Numbered from the stretch's first letter, positions 1-5,502 are shown. The stretch is DNA of 5,635 nt from Anaerolineaceae bacterium (GCA_028714615.1 JAQTMA010000258.1:1-5635), one strand, 5' to 3'. Program-made: numbers and translations. The notes: generated by a model not told the origin, from the sequence alone.

Positions 1-265
1 CGTCCGGGATGCGAGTGATGTAGGTGCCGCGCCCTTGTTGGGTGGAGATCAGCCCGGCTTCATCGAGCATGCGGTAGGCGCGCGCGACGGTGTTGAAGTT
101 GATGCGCAACTCCTCCGACAGTTTGCGCACGGTGGGGAGCTGATCTTCCGGCAGGAGCTCGCCGCGCAGCATTTGCTCTTTCACCTGGTCAACAATCTGG
201 GCATAGATCGGGATACCGGAGCGGAAATCGAGCAGCATTTTGATTTGTTTTTCATTCTTTCCCAA
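1..265 (-). CDS. GntR-family (YtrA-type) transcriptional repressor, 3' end cut off by window edge
   Basis: Reading the minus strand gives 88 residues before the window ends. The protein carries the typical GntR winged helix-turn-helix: the opening SGIPIYAQIVDQVKEQ (about residues 16-31), DQLPTVRKLSEEL (41-53) as the first recognition part, NFNTVARAYRMLDEAGLI (56-73) as the recognition helix and following strand, and the wing QQGRGTYI (76-83). The N-terminal form and wording fit the YtrA subgroup, short regulators that usually sit ahead of ABC transporter genes; those genes, if present, lie outside the window to the left. I chose the TTG start at 265 because GGAG (273-276, minus) lies 7 nt ahead of it. 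An in-frame ATG at 238 gives a protein 9 residues shorter but has no good ribosome site. A stop codon in frame lies just upstream, so the gene cannot start further out. Family assignment is firm; ligand and targets are unknown. Confidence 0.9.
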   Translation of the reverse strand, partial: MGKNEKQIKMLLDFRSGIPIYAQIVDQVKEQMLRGELLPEDQLPTVRKLSEELRINFNTVARAYRMLDEAGLISTQQGRGTYITRIPD

Positions 266-278
266 TGCTCATCTCCGA

Positions 279-294
279 ATTGTATCATTGTATC
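279..294. repeat. Tandem direct repeat, 2 x ATTGTATC
   Basis: Two exact adjacent copies of ATTGTATC (279-286, 287-294) are followed by a decayed third (ATTGAACT, 295-302) and by ATTGTATA at 304-311. The repeats fill the leader of the GntR gene between its -10 and its ribosome site. They may be protein half-sites or simple slippage repeats. Confidence 0.6.
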
Positions 295-303
295 ATTGAA
301 CTA

Positions 304-316
304 ATTGTATACCAAT
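304..316. promoter_or_regulatory. Candidate operator: inverted repeat ATTG-TATAC-CAAT
   Basis: ATTG (304-307) and CAAT (313-316) are inverted around TATAC, whose core GTATAC (307-312) is itself a palindrome. The site lies on the -10 box of the minus-strand GntR promoter, a position fit for autorepression, and GntR proteins generally bind short AT-centred palindromes. The link to this repressor is inference. Confidence 0.4.
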
Positions 317-331
317 CCTGCGCTTTGTCAA
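304..331 (-). promoter_or_regulatory. Sigma-70 promoter of the GntR gene
   Basis: On the minus strand a perfect -35 TTGACA (326-331) is followed after 16 bp by TACAAT (304-309), five of six matches to the -10 consensus. Transcription would start near position 297 and run into the GntR gene. The inverted repeat at 304-316 covers the -10, so the repressor could block its own promoter. Confidence 0.7.
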
Positions 332-348
332 GAGGGAATTGCCTGGTC

Positions 349-370
349 TGCTATAATGAGAAATAGGAGG
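349..370 (+). promoter_or_regulatory. Extended -10 promoter and ribosome binding site of rnk
   Basis: TGC (349-351) directly precedes a perfect TATAAT (352-357), an extended -10 element that does not need a strong -35; none is seen at normal spacing. AGGAGG (365-370), a full Shine-Dalgarno sequence, lies 8 nt ahead of the ATG at 379. Transcription would start near 364, so the mRNA leader would be only about 15 nt and begin practically at the ribosome site. Confidence 0.65.
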
Positions 371-378
371 GCATTCCG

Positions 379-792
379 ATGAGTCAGGCCAATATCTATA
401 TCACCCAGGTGGACGCAGACAAAATTCGCAACTTGTTATGGGAAGCAAAGAATACGAACTACCGCGGCAGCCCCTATTTGAAACAACTCGCAAAGGAGTT
501 GGACCGGGCGGTCATCGTCCAGCCTCAAGAAATCCCGCCCGACGTCATCACGATGAACTCCACCGCGGTCTTGCTCGATATAGACACCGGGGAAGAGATG
601 CGCTACACCCTGGTTTTTCCGGAAGCGGCCGATATCACCCAGGGCAAAATCTCGATTTTAGCGCCCATCGGAACGGGGATGTTGGGCTTTCGGGTAGGCG
701 ATAGCTTTGAATGGGATACACCCGGAGGAAAACGCGTGATTCGGGTGGAAAAAGTGTTGTTTCAACCCGAAGCGACCGGCGATTACCAATAA
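379..792 (+). CDS. rnk: Rnk-family nucleoside diphosphate kinase regulator (GreA/GreB-like fold)
   Basis: This 137-residue protein is the usual Rnk length. The N-terminal part (about 1-45) contains the short helical segment of Rnk, ending in KELDRAVIVQPQEIP; the C-terminal part (about 52-130) is the FKBP-like domain shared with the transcript cleavage factors GreA and GreB. Visible landmarks are PPDVITMNSTAVLLDIDTGE (53-72), TLVFPEAADI, SILAPIGTGMLGFRVGD and FEWDTPGG, all typical of the family. In E. coli, Rnk binds RNA polymerase near the secondary channel without the long Gre coiled coil, and is linked to nucleoside diphosphate kinase levels and alginate control; the same binding is inferred here, in the cytoplasm. 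The start has a strong AGGAGG and an extended -10 promoter. It is transcribed away from the GntR gene and in the same direction as the serpin, 95 bp upstream of it. Confidence 0.88.
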   Translation: MSQANIYITQVDADKIRNLLWEAKNTNYRGSPYLKQLAKELDRAVIVQPQEIPPDVITMNSTAVLLDIDTGEEMRYTLVFPEAADITQGKISILAPIGTGMLGFRVGDSFEWDTPGGKRVIRVEKVLFQPEATGDYQ

Positions 793-887
793 TCCCTCAG
801 GTAGCCTTTGCGGTTCACCCGGTGAGGGAACCCGTGGGCCACGCCCAGCGTCCAAAAGATACAGAGAGCCTGAGATCTGGAGGACCA
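793..887 (+). other. rnk-serpin gap with imperfect hairpin and the serpin ribosome site
   Basis: CCCTCA (794-799) can pair with TGAGGG (823-828), and a smaller CACC/GGTG pairing lies inside, but no T-run follows, so this is not a convincing terminator. GGAGG (879-883) lies 4 nt ahead of the serpin ATG. No clear promoter is visible, so read-through from rnk is possible. Confidence 0.4.
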
Positions 888-2225
888 ATGAACACTTTTT
901 CACGGTTCCGTTCCCCAAGTTTTATTTTTCTGGCGCTGGCCGTTCTCATAACCAGCTGCACCCCCACCCCGCCTGGCTCGACCCAGCCCAGGTCGGACGC
1001 CGAGAACCAGGTAGCCGCCTCCAAGCTCAACCGGGTTACGAATCCTCAAACCTCTGCCGCCGATTTGGAAATCCTGGCGGCGGGCAACTACGCCTTTGCC
1101 ATGCATCTCTACCAGCAGTTGCGCCAGAAAGACGGCAACCTGTTCTTCTCGCCCTACAGCATCTCGCTGGCGCTGGGGATGACATACGGCGGCGCTCGCG
1201 GTGAAACCGCCCAGCAGATGGCCGACGTGTTTCACTTCACCCTGCCCGCTGACCAACTGCACCCGGCCTTCAATGCCGTAGATCAGGCGCTTGCAGCCCT
1301 GGGCTCCGCGCCTGCCAAGGCGACGCCCTCCCCGTCCGAGCCCGCTGGTCAGGGGCTGCAGCTCAACCTCGCCAACGCCATCTGGGGACAAAAAGGCCAC
1401 ATTTTTTTGCAGAGCTATCTCGACCTGCTGGCCCAGAACTACGGAGCAGGCGTACGCCTGGTCGATTTTGAAAAGGCGACCGAGCAGGCTCGCCAGGCGA
1501 TCAACGATTGGGTCAGCCAGCAGACGCAGCAGAAAATCAAAGACCTCTTCCCGCAGGGCAGCCTGGATTCCAGCACGCGCCTGGCCCTGGTGAACGCCAT
1601 CTACTTCAAAGCTTCCTGGCTGTTCCCCTTCAACGAATCCGCCACAAAAGATGGCCCTTTCCACTTGAAAGACGGCAGTCAAGTGAGCGTCCCAATGATG
1701 AACTCGAGCATAGCTGCTACCCAGTATCTGCAAGGCGATGGGTTCCAGGCGGTCAGCCTGCCGTATTTCGATCGTCGCGCCAATATGGTGGTCGTCCTGC
1801 CGGAGGTAGGCCAGTTCGACAACATTGATGCCAGCCTGGATACTTCTAAAGTAGAGGCAATCCTGAATGGGTTACAGAGCAATCATATCGATCTGACCCT
1901 GCCGAAACTCAAAATCGAATCGAGCTTCAGCCTAGGCGACGCCCTGGCCAACCTGGGCATGCCCGCCGCCTTCGCTGGCGGTAAAGCGGATTTCTCCGGG
2001 ATGGATGGGCAGCGCGACCTGTTCATCTCGGCAGTGGTGCATAAAGCTTTTGTGGCTGTCGACGAAAAAGGCACCGAAGCTGCCGCAGCCACGGGAGTCG
2101 CCGTAGCTGCTAGCGCGATGATGAACCCACCGGTCGTGGTTGTCGATCGCCCATTTATTTTCTTCATTTACGCCCCTGAGAGCGGGACGATCCTGTTCGC
2201 CGGGCGGGTGATGGACCCGCGCTGA
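888..2225 (+). CDS. Lipoprotein serpin (serine protease inhibitor, family I4)
   Basis: The 445-residue protein starts with a lipoprotein signal peptide: basic residues at 6 and 8, a hydrophobic stretch 12-21 and the lipobox ITSC, with Cys24 the only cysteine in the protein. A Pro/Ser/Gln-rich tether (25-57) leads to a complete serpin domain (about 59-444). Hallmarks are NLFFSPYSIS (84-93) with LGMTYGGARGET, VNAIYFKASW (235-244) and the C-terminal DRPFIFFIYAPESGTILFAG from 420. The hinge KGTEAAAATG (394-403) has Gly at P15, Thr at P14, Glu at P13 and small residues after it, as required for loop insertion, so it should be inhibitory. The exposed loop (about 394-415) has no charged residue past Glu397; hinge counting puts Ser/Ala at P1/P1', while counting from the Pro-Pro puts Met/Met there. 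This hints at elastase- or chymotrypsin-like targets. An Ala/Pro/Ser insert (140-156) interrupts the N-terminal part. The frame is open upstream, but the signal peptide and GGAGG fix the start at 888. Confidence 0.93.
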   Translation: MNTFSRFRSPSFIFLALAVLITSCTPTPPGSTQPRSDAENQVAASKLNRVTNPQTSAADLEILAAGNYAFAMHLYQQLRQKDGNLFFSPYSISLALGMTYGGARGETAQQMADVFHFTLPADQLHPAFNAVDQALAALGSAPAKATPSPSEPAGQGLQLNLANAIWGQKGHIFLQSYLDLLAQNYGAGVRLVDFEKATEQARQAINDWVSQQTQQKIKDLFPQGSLDSSTRLALVNAIYFKASWLFPFNESATKDGPFHLKDGSQVSVPMMNSSIAATQYLQGDGFQAVSLPYFDRRANMVVVLPEVGQFDNIDASLDTSKVEAILNGLQSNHIDLTLPKLKIESSFSLGDALANLGMPAAFAGGKADFSGMDGQRDLFISAVVHKAFVAVDEKGTEAAAATGVAVAASAMMNPPVVVVDRPFIFFIYAPESGTILFAGRVMDPR

Positions 2226-2247
2226 CCGGTCGCTCAGTCACGACCGG
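2226..2247. terminator. Hairpin between serpin and PIN remnant, possible bidirectional terminator
   Basis: CCGGTCG (2226-2232) and CGACCGG (2241-2247) form a perfect 7-bp GC-rich stem with an 8-nt loop. It begins at the first base after the serpin stop and overlaps the stop of the minus-strand PIN remnant. No T-run follows on either strand, so a standard intrinsic terminator is not shown; mRNA 3' end protection is an alternative. Confidence 0.4.
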
Positions 2248-2543
2248 AGCTGTTCGTAACCTAAACTGCGCCTGACGCCCAGACCGCCAAAAAATTCTGC
2301 CGGTTGGGTTACGATGAGCTGCTTACCGGGATAATCCCCAGGGTTGCGCGTCACGAGATAGATACAACCAGCCCCGTTCCCTGCCGCCATTTGAACGGCA
2401 TCCTCAAAATCTTGCCACGCCAGGTCGCAAGCAGTTGCAATCACCTCGCTATCCACCCCGGCCACGGTAAACACCCGGAGTAGCATCCGAATCGCCTGGT
2501 AAGCTTTCTCCTTGTCCGCTTTTTCTGCTGTCCGCGTTTCTAT
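2238..2543 (-). pseudogene. N-terminally truncated PIN-domain protein remnant
   Basis: The minus-strand frame is open from an in-frame TGA at 2544-2546 to the stop at 2238, about 101 codons. It reads as the C-terminal two thirds of a stand-alone PIN nuclease: KEKAYQAIRMLLRVF, then VDSEVIATACDLAWQDFEDA, then IYLVTRNPGDY and the closing VTQPAEFF. PIN proteins of this type are usually about 140 residues. The missing N-terminal part carries the first catalytic aspartate (the DTN-type motif) and the middle glutamate, so a four-acid active site cannot form. The only ATG (2486) lies inside the conserved region, with homology continuing in frame upstream of it, and it has no convincing ribosome site. 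The break coincides with the palindrome at 2547-2562. No antitoxin gene is next to it. I read it as a decaying remnant, not a working toxin; a short internal product from 2486 cannot be excluded. Confidence 0.75.
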
Positions 2544-2546
2544 TCA

Positions 2547-2562
2547 TAGAGATGCATCTCTA
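2547..2562. repeat. Perfect 16-bp palindrome TAGAGATGCATCTCTA
   Basis: The 16 bases equal their own reverse complement. An outer ATTC (2542-2545) and GAAT (2565-2568) extend the symmetry imperfectly to 27 bp. It lies 29 bp before the sigma factor ATG and directly at the broken end of the PIN remnant. It could be an operator for the sigma operon or one copy of a dispersed palindromic repeat; similar TAGAGA-type palindromes are common in cyanobacteria and Chloroflexota (general knowledge, not checked). Confidence 0.7.
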
Positions 2563-2591
2563 CAGAATCCTCACCACCTATAGGAGTGCAT

Positions 2592-3164
2592 ATGGCAGGA
2601 ACAACGCTTCCCAGAGCGGGCAGTACCTACATCCAGGATGACGAGGCTGAACTGGTGCGGGCGGCGCAAAACAGCCTGGCCGGCTTCCAGCCACTATACC
2701 AGCGCTGGCTGGCCCGAGTGTATCGTTACTTCTACTTTCGGTGTGGCAGGCTGAAAGACGCCGAAGACCTGACTTCCCGGGTTTTCCTCAAGGTTTACGA
2801 AGAGCTGCCGCGCTATCAAGAGCGTGGCCGCTTCTCCGCCTGGTTATTCACCATTGCCCGGCGCCAGGTGATCGATTTTTACCGCACGCAAGGCAGAGAG
2901 GTGTCGCTGGAAGAACTCGACCCGCTGGATGGCGCTTACGACCTGCTCACCCAGGCGATTCGTTCGGATGAAATCCAGCGCCTGCACCGGTTGGTGCGCA
3001 ACCTGCCCGACGAGGAGCAGGAGCTGATCCGGTTACGCTTTGTGGCCGAGCTGAGCTACCGTGAAATTGGCGCGGTGATTGGCCGAAGAGAAGATGCCGT
3101 CCGAAAATCCGTATCCCGGCTGCTGGCCCGGTTGCAAAGCCAGTTGGAGACAAAACATGACTAG
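2592..3164 (+). CDS. ECF-type sigma-70 family RNA polymerase sigma factor
   Basis: This 190-residue protein has the two domains of an extracytoplasmic-function sigma factor. Region 2 (about 33-99) has DAEDLTSRVFLKVYEELPRY (56-75) for core binding and -10 melting, and SAWLFTIARRQVIDFYR (82-98). Region 4 (about 130-181) has LPDEEQELIRLRFVAELSYR and the helix-turn-helix LSYREIGAVIGRREDAVRKS (154-173), which reads the -35. An acidic linker lies between. I chose ATG 2592 because AGGAG (2582-2586) is 5 nt ahead; a GTG two codons earlier (2586) overlaps that ribosome site. The stop overlaps the start of the next gene by 8 bp, the usual arrangement of an ECF sigma and its anti-sigma factor. No clear sigma-70 or ECF promoter is visible upstream, though the palindrome at 2547-2562 is a plausible control site. 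Family is certain; ECF subgroup and regulon are unknown. Confidence 0.93.
   Translation: MAGTTLPRAGSTYIQDDEAELVRAAQNSLAGFQPLYQRWLARVYRYFYFRCGRLKDAEDLTSRVFLKVYEELPRYQERGRFSAWLFTIARRQVIDFYRTQGREVSLEELDPLDGAYDLLTQAIRSDEIQRLHRLVRNLPDEEQELIRLRFVAELSYREIGAVIGRREDAVRKSVSRLLARLQSQLETKHD
3146..3164 (+). promoter_or_regulatory. Ribosome site and 8-bp overlap coupling sigma and anti-sigma genes
   Basis: GGAG (3146-3149) within the end of the sigma gene lies 7 nt before ATG 3157; the sigma stop TAG is 3162-3164. The overlap ATGACTAG means ribosomes ending the sigma factor can restart on the partner, keeping the two proteins in proportion. The site also decides the start: the frame is open 26 codons further upstream, inside the sigma gene. 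Confidence 0.75.
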
Positions 3165-5277
3165 CCCACATATTTCAGATTTCGAAGAGAAGGTCCACCT
3201 GGCCACGCAAGTCCCGGGACCGAGCCAGGCGTTTGAAGAACACCTGTGGCGGAGCATCGCCAGCCAACCGGCTCGAGGACCGCTCCCGGCGAAACCCGGG
3301 CGATTCACCTGGCATATATTTCCTCGCCCGCTATGGATTGCGGCCGCGGCGATGCTGGTGATCGCAATCATCATCTCGTCGGTAGGACCGCAAAGGGTGC
3401 TGGCATCCTTCCGCTCGCTGTTTGGCTTTATCCCGGGGGTCGGGTTTGTGGAGAATACCGAAACCGTCCGCTTTATCGATGGAGCGGTGCAGGCCGAACG
3501 AGAGGGAATCACCGTCACCGTCGAAAGCGGGGCAATCGATGCGCAGGGCTTTCACCTGAGCATGAAAGTCGAAGGCATGCCGCGAGACAAATCCCTATAT
3601 ACAGCCTCATCCAGGGGAACAACAGAAAACCCCTATCTGCAATTACCCTCCGGTGAAACCCTGCAGCTTTTATCCGGTGCGTCGGGAGCAGGGGACTCGA
3701 TCCAAGCACAATATCTCTTTCAATCGGTCCCCGATGGGGTGGATAGCGTGCTCCTCGTTCTGCCGAGTTTGCCCGGCCTGGAGCCAGGGAAAGCTCCTGA
3801 CGACTGGCAGATTCCGCTAAAGCTGCGCGCTGCCAGCGGCAGCGATCGCATCACGGCCTCGACCCCGCTGCAGCTCAGGAGCGAGCGCCATGGCGGCACA
3901 ACCCTGATATTGGAAGAAGTGGCCCAGGACGCGGAAAAGACCATGCTGCAGGTGCGCCTGGATACGGGCGATGCCTGGATCTCGCTCAATGGCGAGTGGT
4001 GGACCCGGCTGCGCCTGACCGACCGGGATGGAAAGATCTACCCTCTGACCGACACGCCGACTGCCGACCCGATGAACACGCTCGTGCGTGTGCTGAGGAC
4101 GGTGCCCTTCATCCACGCAGAACGGCTTACCCTAAGCCTGGATCAGACGGATATGACCATTGCCGTCCGCATCGACGATCAGCCCGGTTTCCGCTTCGAT
4201 CCGGGGAGAGATGCTCAAGTCGGGCAGACCTGGCGCCTGGACAAAACCTTGCAGGTGCAGGGTTATTCGCTGCACTTCACCCGGGCAGAGCTGGCTCAGG
4301 AGGAGCGTGGCAGCGCCCTGCGCTTCGACGTCGATCCGCAACCGGGATTGACGACCCTGCTCCTGGGCTGCGGGAACGCAGATGATTGTTCGGGGGGAAC
4401 CGCCGGTAGGTGGAACGGCTCTGGTCCCATGCAGACCGACCTCGCTTTCAAGAAGATTCCCAACCGGGTCGTCCAGGTCAGGGTCGCCAGTCTGATGACC
4501 AGCGTTCAAGGTCCCTGGCAAATCGATTGGCAGACGCAGCCGTTACCGGCCGAGATACAGGCGCGGCCCAGCTCCACCCCGGCTCCGACCGCAACTATCC
4601 CCGCACCGACACCGACCGCTCCCGTCCAGGACACGCTGGCCGGCGAAGTGAGAGACCTGCTCCAGAAAGGCTTCACGGCCCTCTATGGCCAGGCGGGCTG
4701 GGTGCATATCGTCTCGGAAAAGATCGAGCCCGAGAATAGCGGTTATATCGGTCCGGCACATTCCATCAATGAAATCTGGCAGTATGTAGAAGCCGATGGA
4801 ACAATTCATAAGAACGTCTGGCTGGGAATGACGCTGGATGGTGCGATCTGGCAAAAGATAGCTCGAGTTGGCAAAACCCAGGTCAATTTCACGACCGGGA
4901 CGGCAATTGACGATCCCAGGTTGGAAACCAAAGCCCACCCCGAGCCCCTGCCCGAAGCGATTCTCAACCACGGTAAGGGGGCAAAGGCGATCCGCGAAGA
5001 GGTAGTTCTAGACGGCCGATCTTGCCTGTTGATTAACCGGCATACCGCCTTCGATCAGCCAATGGAGATCACCTCGATCCCCCAAAGAGTTAAATGGACC
5101 GAGCATCAAACCTGGATCGATCGGGAAACCGGGCAAATCGTCAAGATTGAGATCATCTATGGGCTTGAGGATGGCGCCGATTATATTCTGCAAACCATGC
5201 GCTACCTGACAAGTGAACGGGTGGACGCGCCGCCGCCGGAAATCCAGTATCTGCTCGACCAGGTGACCACTCCCTGA
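3157..5277 (+). CDS. Large single-pass membrane protein, probable anti-sigma factor/sensor for the adjacent ECF sigma factor
   Basis: 706 residues. A cytoplasmic tail of about 56 residues (acidic start, helix around AFEEHLWRSIAS at 25-36) precedes one membrane helix (about 58-76, WIAAAAMLVIAIIISSVG) and a very large outer part. After the helix comes FRSLFGFIPGVGFVENTETV (85-104), then beta-rich sequence to about 468, a Pro/Thr/Ala linker (471-489, PSSTPAPTATIPAPTPTAPV) and a separate C-terminal domain (492-706). The outer part resembles DUF4179/DUF5643-type anti-sigma-like proteins in style. The tail has no cysteine and no HxxxCxxC motif, so it is not a zinc-binding ZAS-type anti-sigma factor. 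Cys405 and Cys411, six residues apart in an outer loop, could form a disulfide. The role as holder of the sigma factor rests on the 8-bp overlap, the topology and known sigma/anti-sigma operons; the signal sensed is unknown. The C-terminal domain I do not recognise with confidence; it may bind a ligand or cell-wall component. Confidence 0.75.
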   Translation: MTSPHISDFEEKVHLATQVPGPSQAFEEHLWRSIASQPARGPLPAKPGRFTWHIFPRPLWIAAAAMLVIAIIISSVGPQRVLASFRSLFGFIPGVGFVENTETVRFIDGAVQAEREGITVTVESGAIDAQGFHLSMKVEGMPRDKSLYTASSRGTTENPYLQLPSGETLQLLSGASGAGDSIQAQYLFQSVPDGVDSVLLVLPSLPGLEPGKAPDDWQIPLKLRAASGSDRITASTPLQLRSERHGGTTLILEEVAQDAEKTMLQVRLDTGDAWISLNGEWWTRLRLTDRDGKIYPLTDTPTADPMNTLVRVLRTVPFIHAERLTLSLDQTDMTIAVRIDDQPGFRFDPGRDAQVGQTWRLDKTLQVQGYSLHFTRAELAQEERGSALRFDVDPQPGLTTLLLGCGNADDCSGGTAGRWNGSGPMQTDLAFKKIPNRVVQVRVASLMTSVQGPWQIDWQTQPLPAEIQARPSSTPAPTATIPAPTPTAPVQDTLAGEVRDLLQKGFTALYGQAGWVHIVSEKIEPENSGYIGPAHSINEIWQYVEADGTIHKNVWLGMTLDGAIWQKIARVGKTQVNFTTGTAIDDPRLETKAHPEPLPEAILNHGKGAKAIREEVVLDGRSCLLINRHTAFDQPMEITSIPQRVKWTEHQTWIDRETGQIVKIEIIYGLEDGADYILQTMRYLTSERVDAPPPEIQYLLDQVTTP

Positions 5278-5304
5278 TCAAGCCGGTAAGAACGTAGGGC
5301 CGGA

Positions 5305-5337
5305 TTGGGGCTAAAGCCAACCCCTGATTCGTGTTTT
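5305..5337 (+). terminator. Weak hairpin with T-rich tail after the anti-sigma-like gene
   Basis: GGGG (5307-5310) can pair with CCCC (5321-5324), or TTGG (5305-5308) with CCAA (5317-5320), around GGCTAAAGCC; the alternatives exclude each other and each stem is only about four pairs. TTTT follows at 5334-5337, some 10 nt away. It is the best-placed terminator candidate for the sigma operon, but weak. Confidence 0.3.
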
Positions 5338-5383
5338 CTGAAATGGTTGGTCGGTCATTTGGTTGTCCTGATAATCTGGTGTA

Positions 5384-5413
5384 GCGAAAGCAAAGCCGTC
5401 GTCATACTTTCGC
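5384..5413. repeat. Inverted repeat GCGAAAG / CTTTCGC
   Basis: GCGAAAG (5384-5390) and CTTTCGC (5407-5413) form a perfect 7-bp stem with a 16-nt loop; outer TA and CTA bases extend it with one bulge. It lies in the gene-free right part and could be a hairpin in a transcript from either strand. Confidence 0.45.
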
Positions 5414-5437
5414 ACTATCAAACATTATGATTTTTGG

Positions 5438-5466
5438 GTTATACGACACCCACAACACTTTGGCAA
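5438..5466 (-). promoter_or_regulatory. Possible leftward sigma-70 promoter without an evident gene
   Basis: On the minus strand TTGCCA (5461-5466) is followed after 17 bp by TATAAC (5438-5443); each box matches five of six consensus bases. A transcript would start near 5431 and run left through the 5384-5413 hairpin toward the 3' end of the anti-sigma-like gene. No reading frame of note follows, so a small or antisense RNA is the only candidate product; chance occurrence is quite possible. Confidence 0.35.
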
Positions 5467-5502
5467 GCAGATTGTACGTGTTTCAAATGTCAGGTTGTCA
5501 GC

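Noticed and set aside
35..304. Plus-strand open frame opposite the GntR gene
   Set aside because: No recognisable protein; the minus strand encodes an unmistakable GntR helix-turn-helix.
794..828. Hairpin CCCTCA/TGAGGG as rnk terminator
   Set aside because: Only six pairs with a 23-nt loop and no T-run; kept only as a note in the gap entry.
711..887. N-terminal extension of the serpin frame by 59 codons
   Set aside because: It overlaps the rnk gene out of frame and would bury the lipoprotein signal peptide; the ATG at 888 has GGAGG and begins a proper signal sequence.
900..1733. Long minus-strand open frame opposite the serpin
   Set aside because: Shadow of a GC-rich gene: no ribosome site and no family-like sequence, while the plus strand has clear serpin motifs throughout.
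2238..2486. Complete VapC-type toxin of a toxin-antitoxin pair
   Set aside because: The N-terminal catalytic part is missing and no antitoxin gene is adjacent.
2513..2535. Direct repeat of TGTCCGC at 16-bp spacing before the sigma gene, as a binding site
   Set aside because: Both copies fall in the PIN remnant frame and are short enough to be chance; no symmetry or promoter fits them.
2512..2546. TTGTCC and TATTCA as a sigma-70 promoter of the sigma operon
   Set aside because: The spacer of 23 bp is too long for a normal promoter.
3079..3156. Extension of the anti-sigma-like frame by 26 codons
   Set aside because: It lies entirely in the sigma region 4 coding sequence in another frame; ATG 3157 has GGAG at proper spacing and the usual short overlap.
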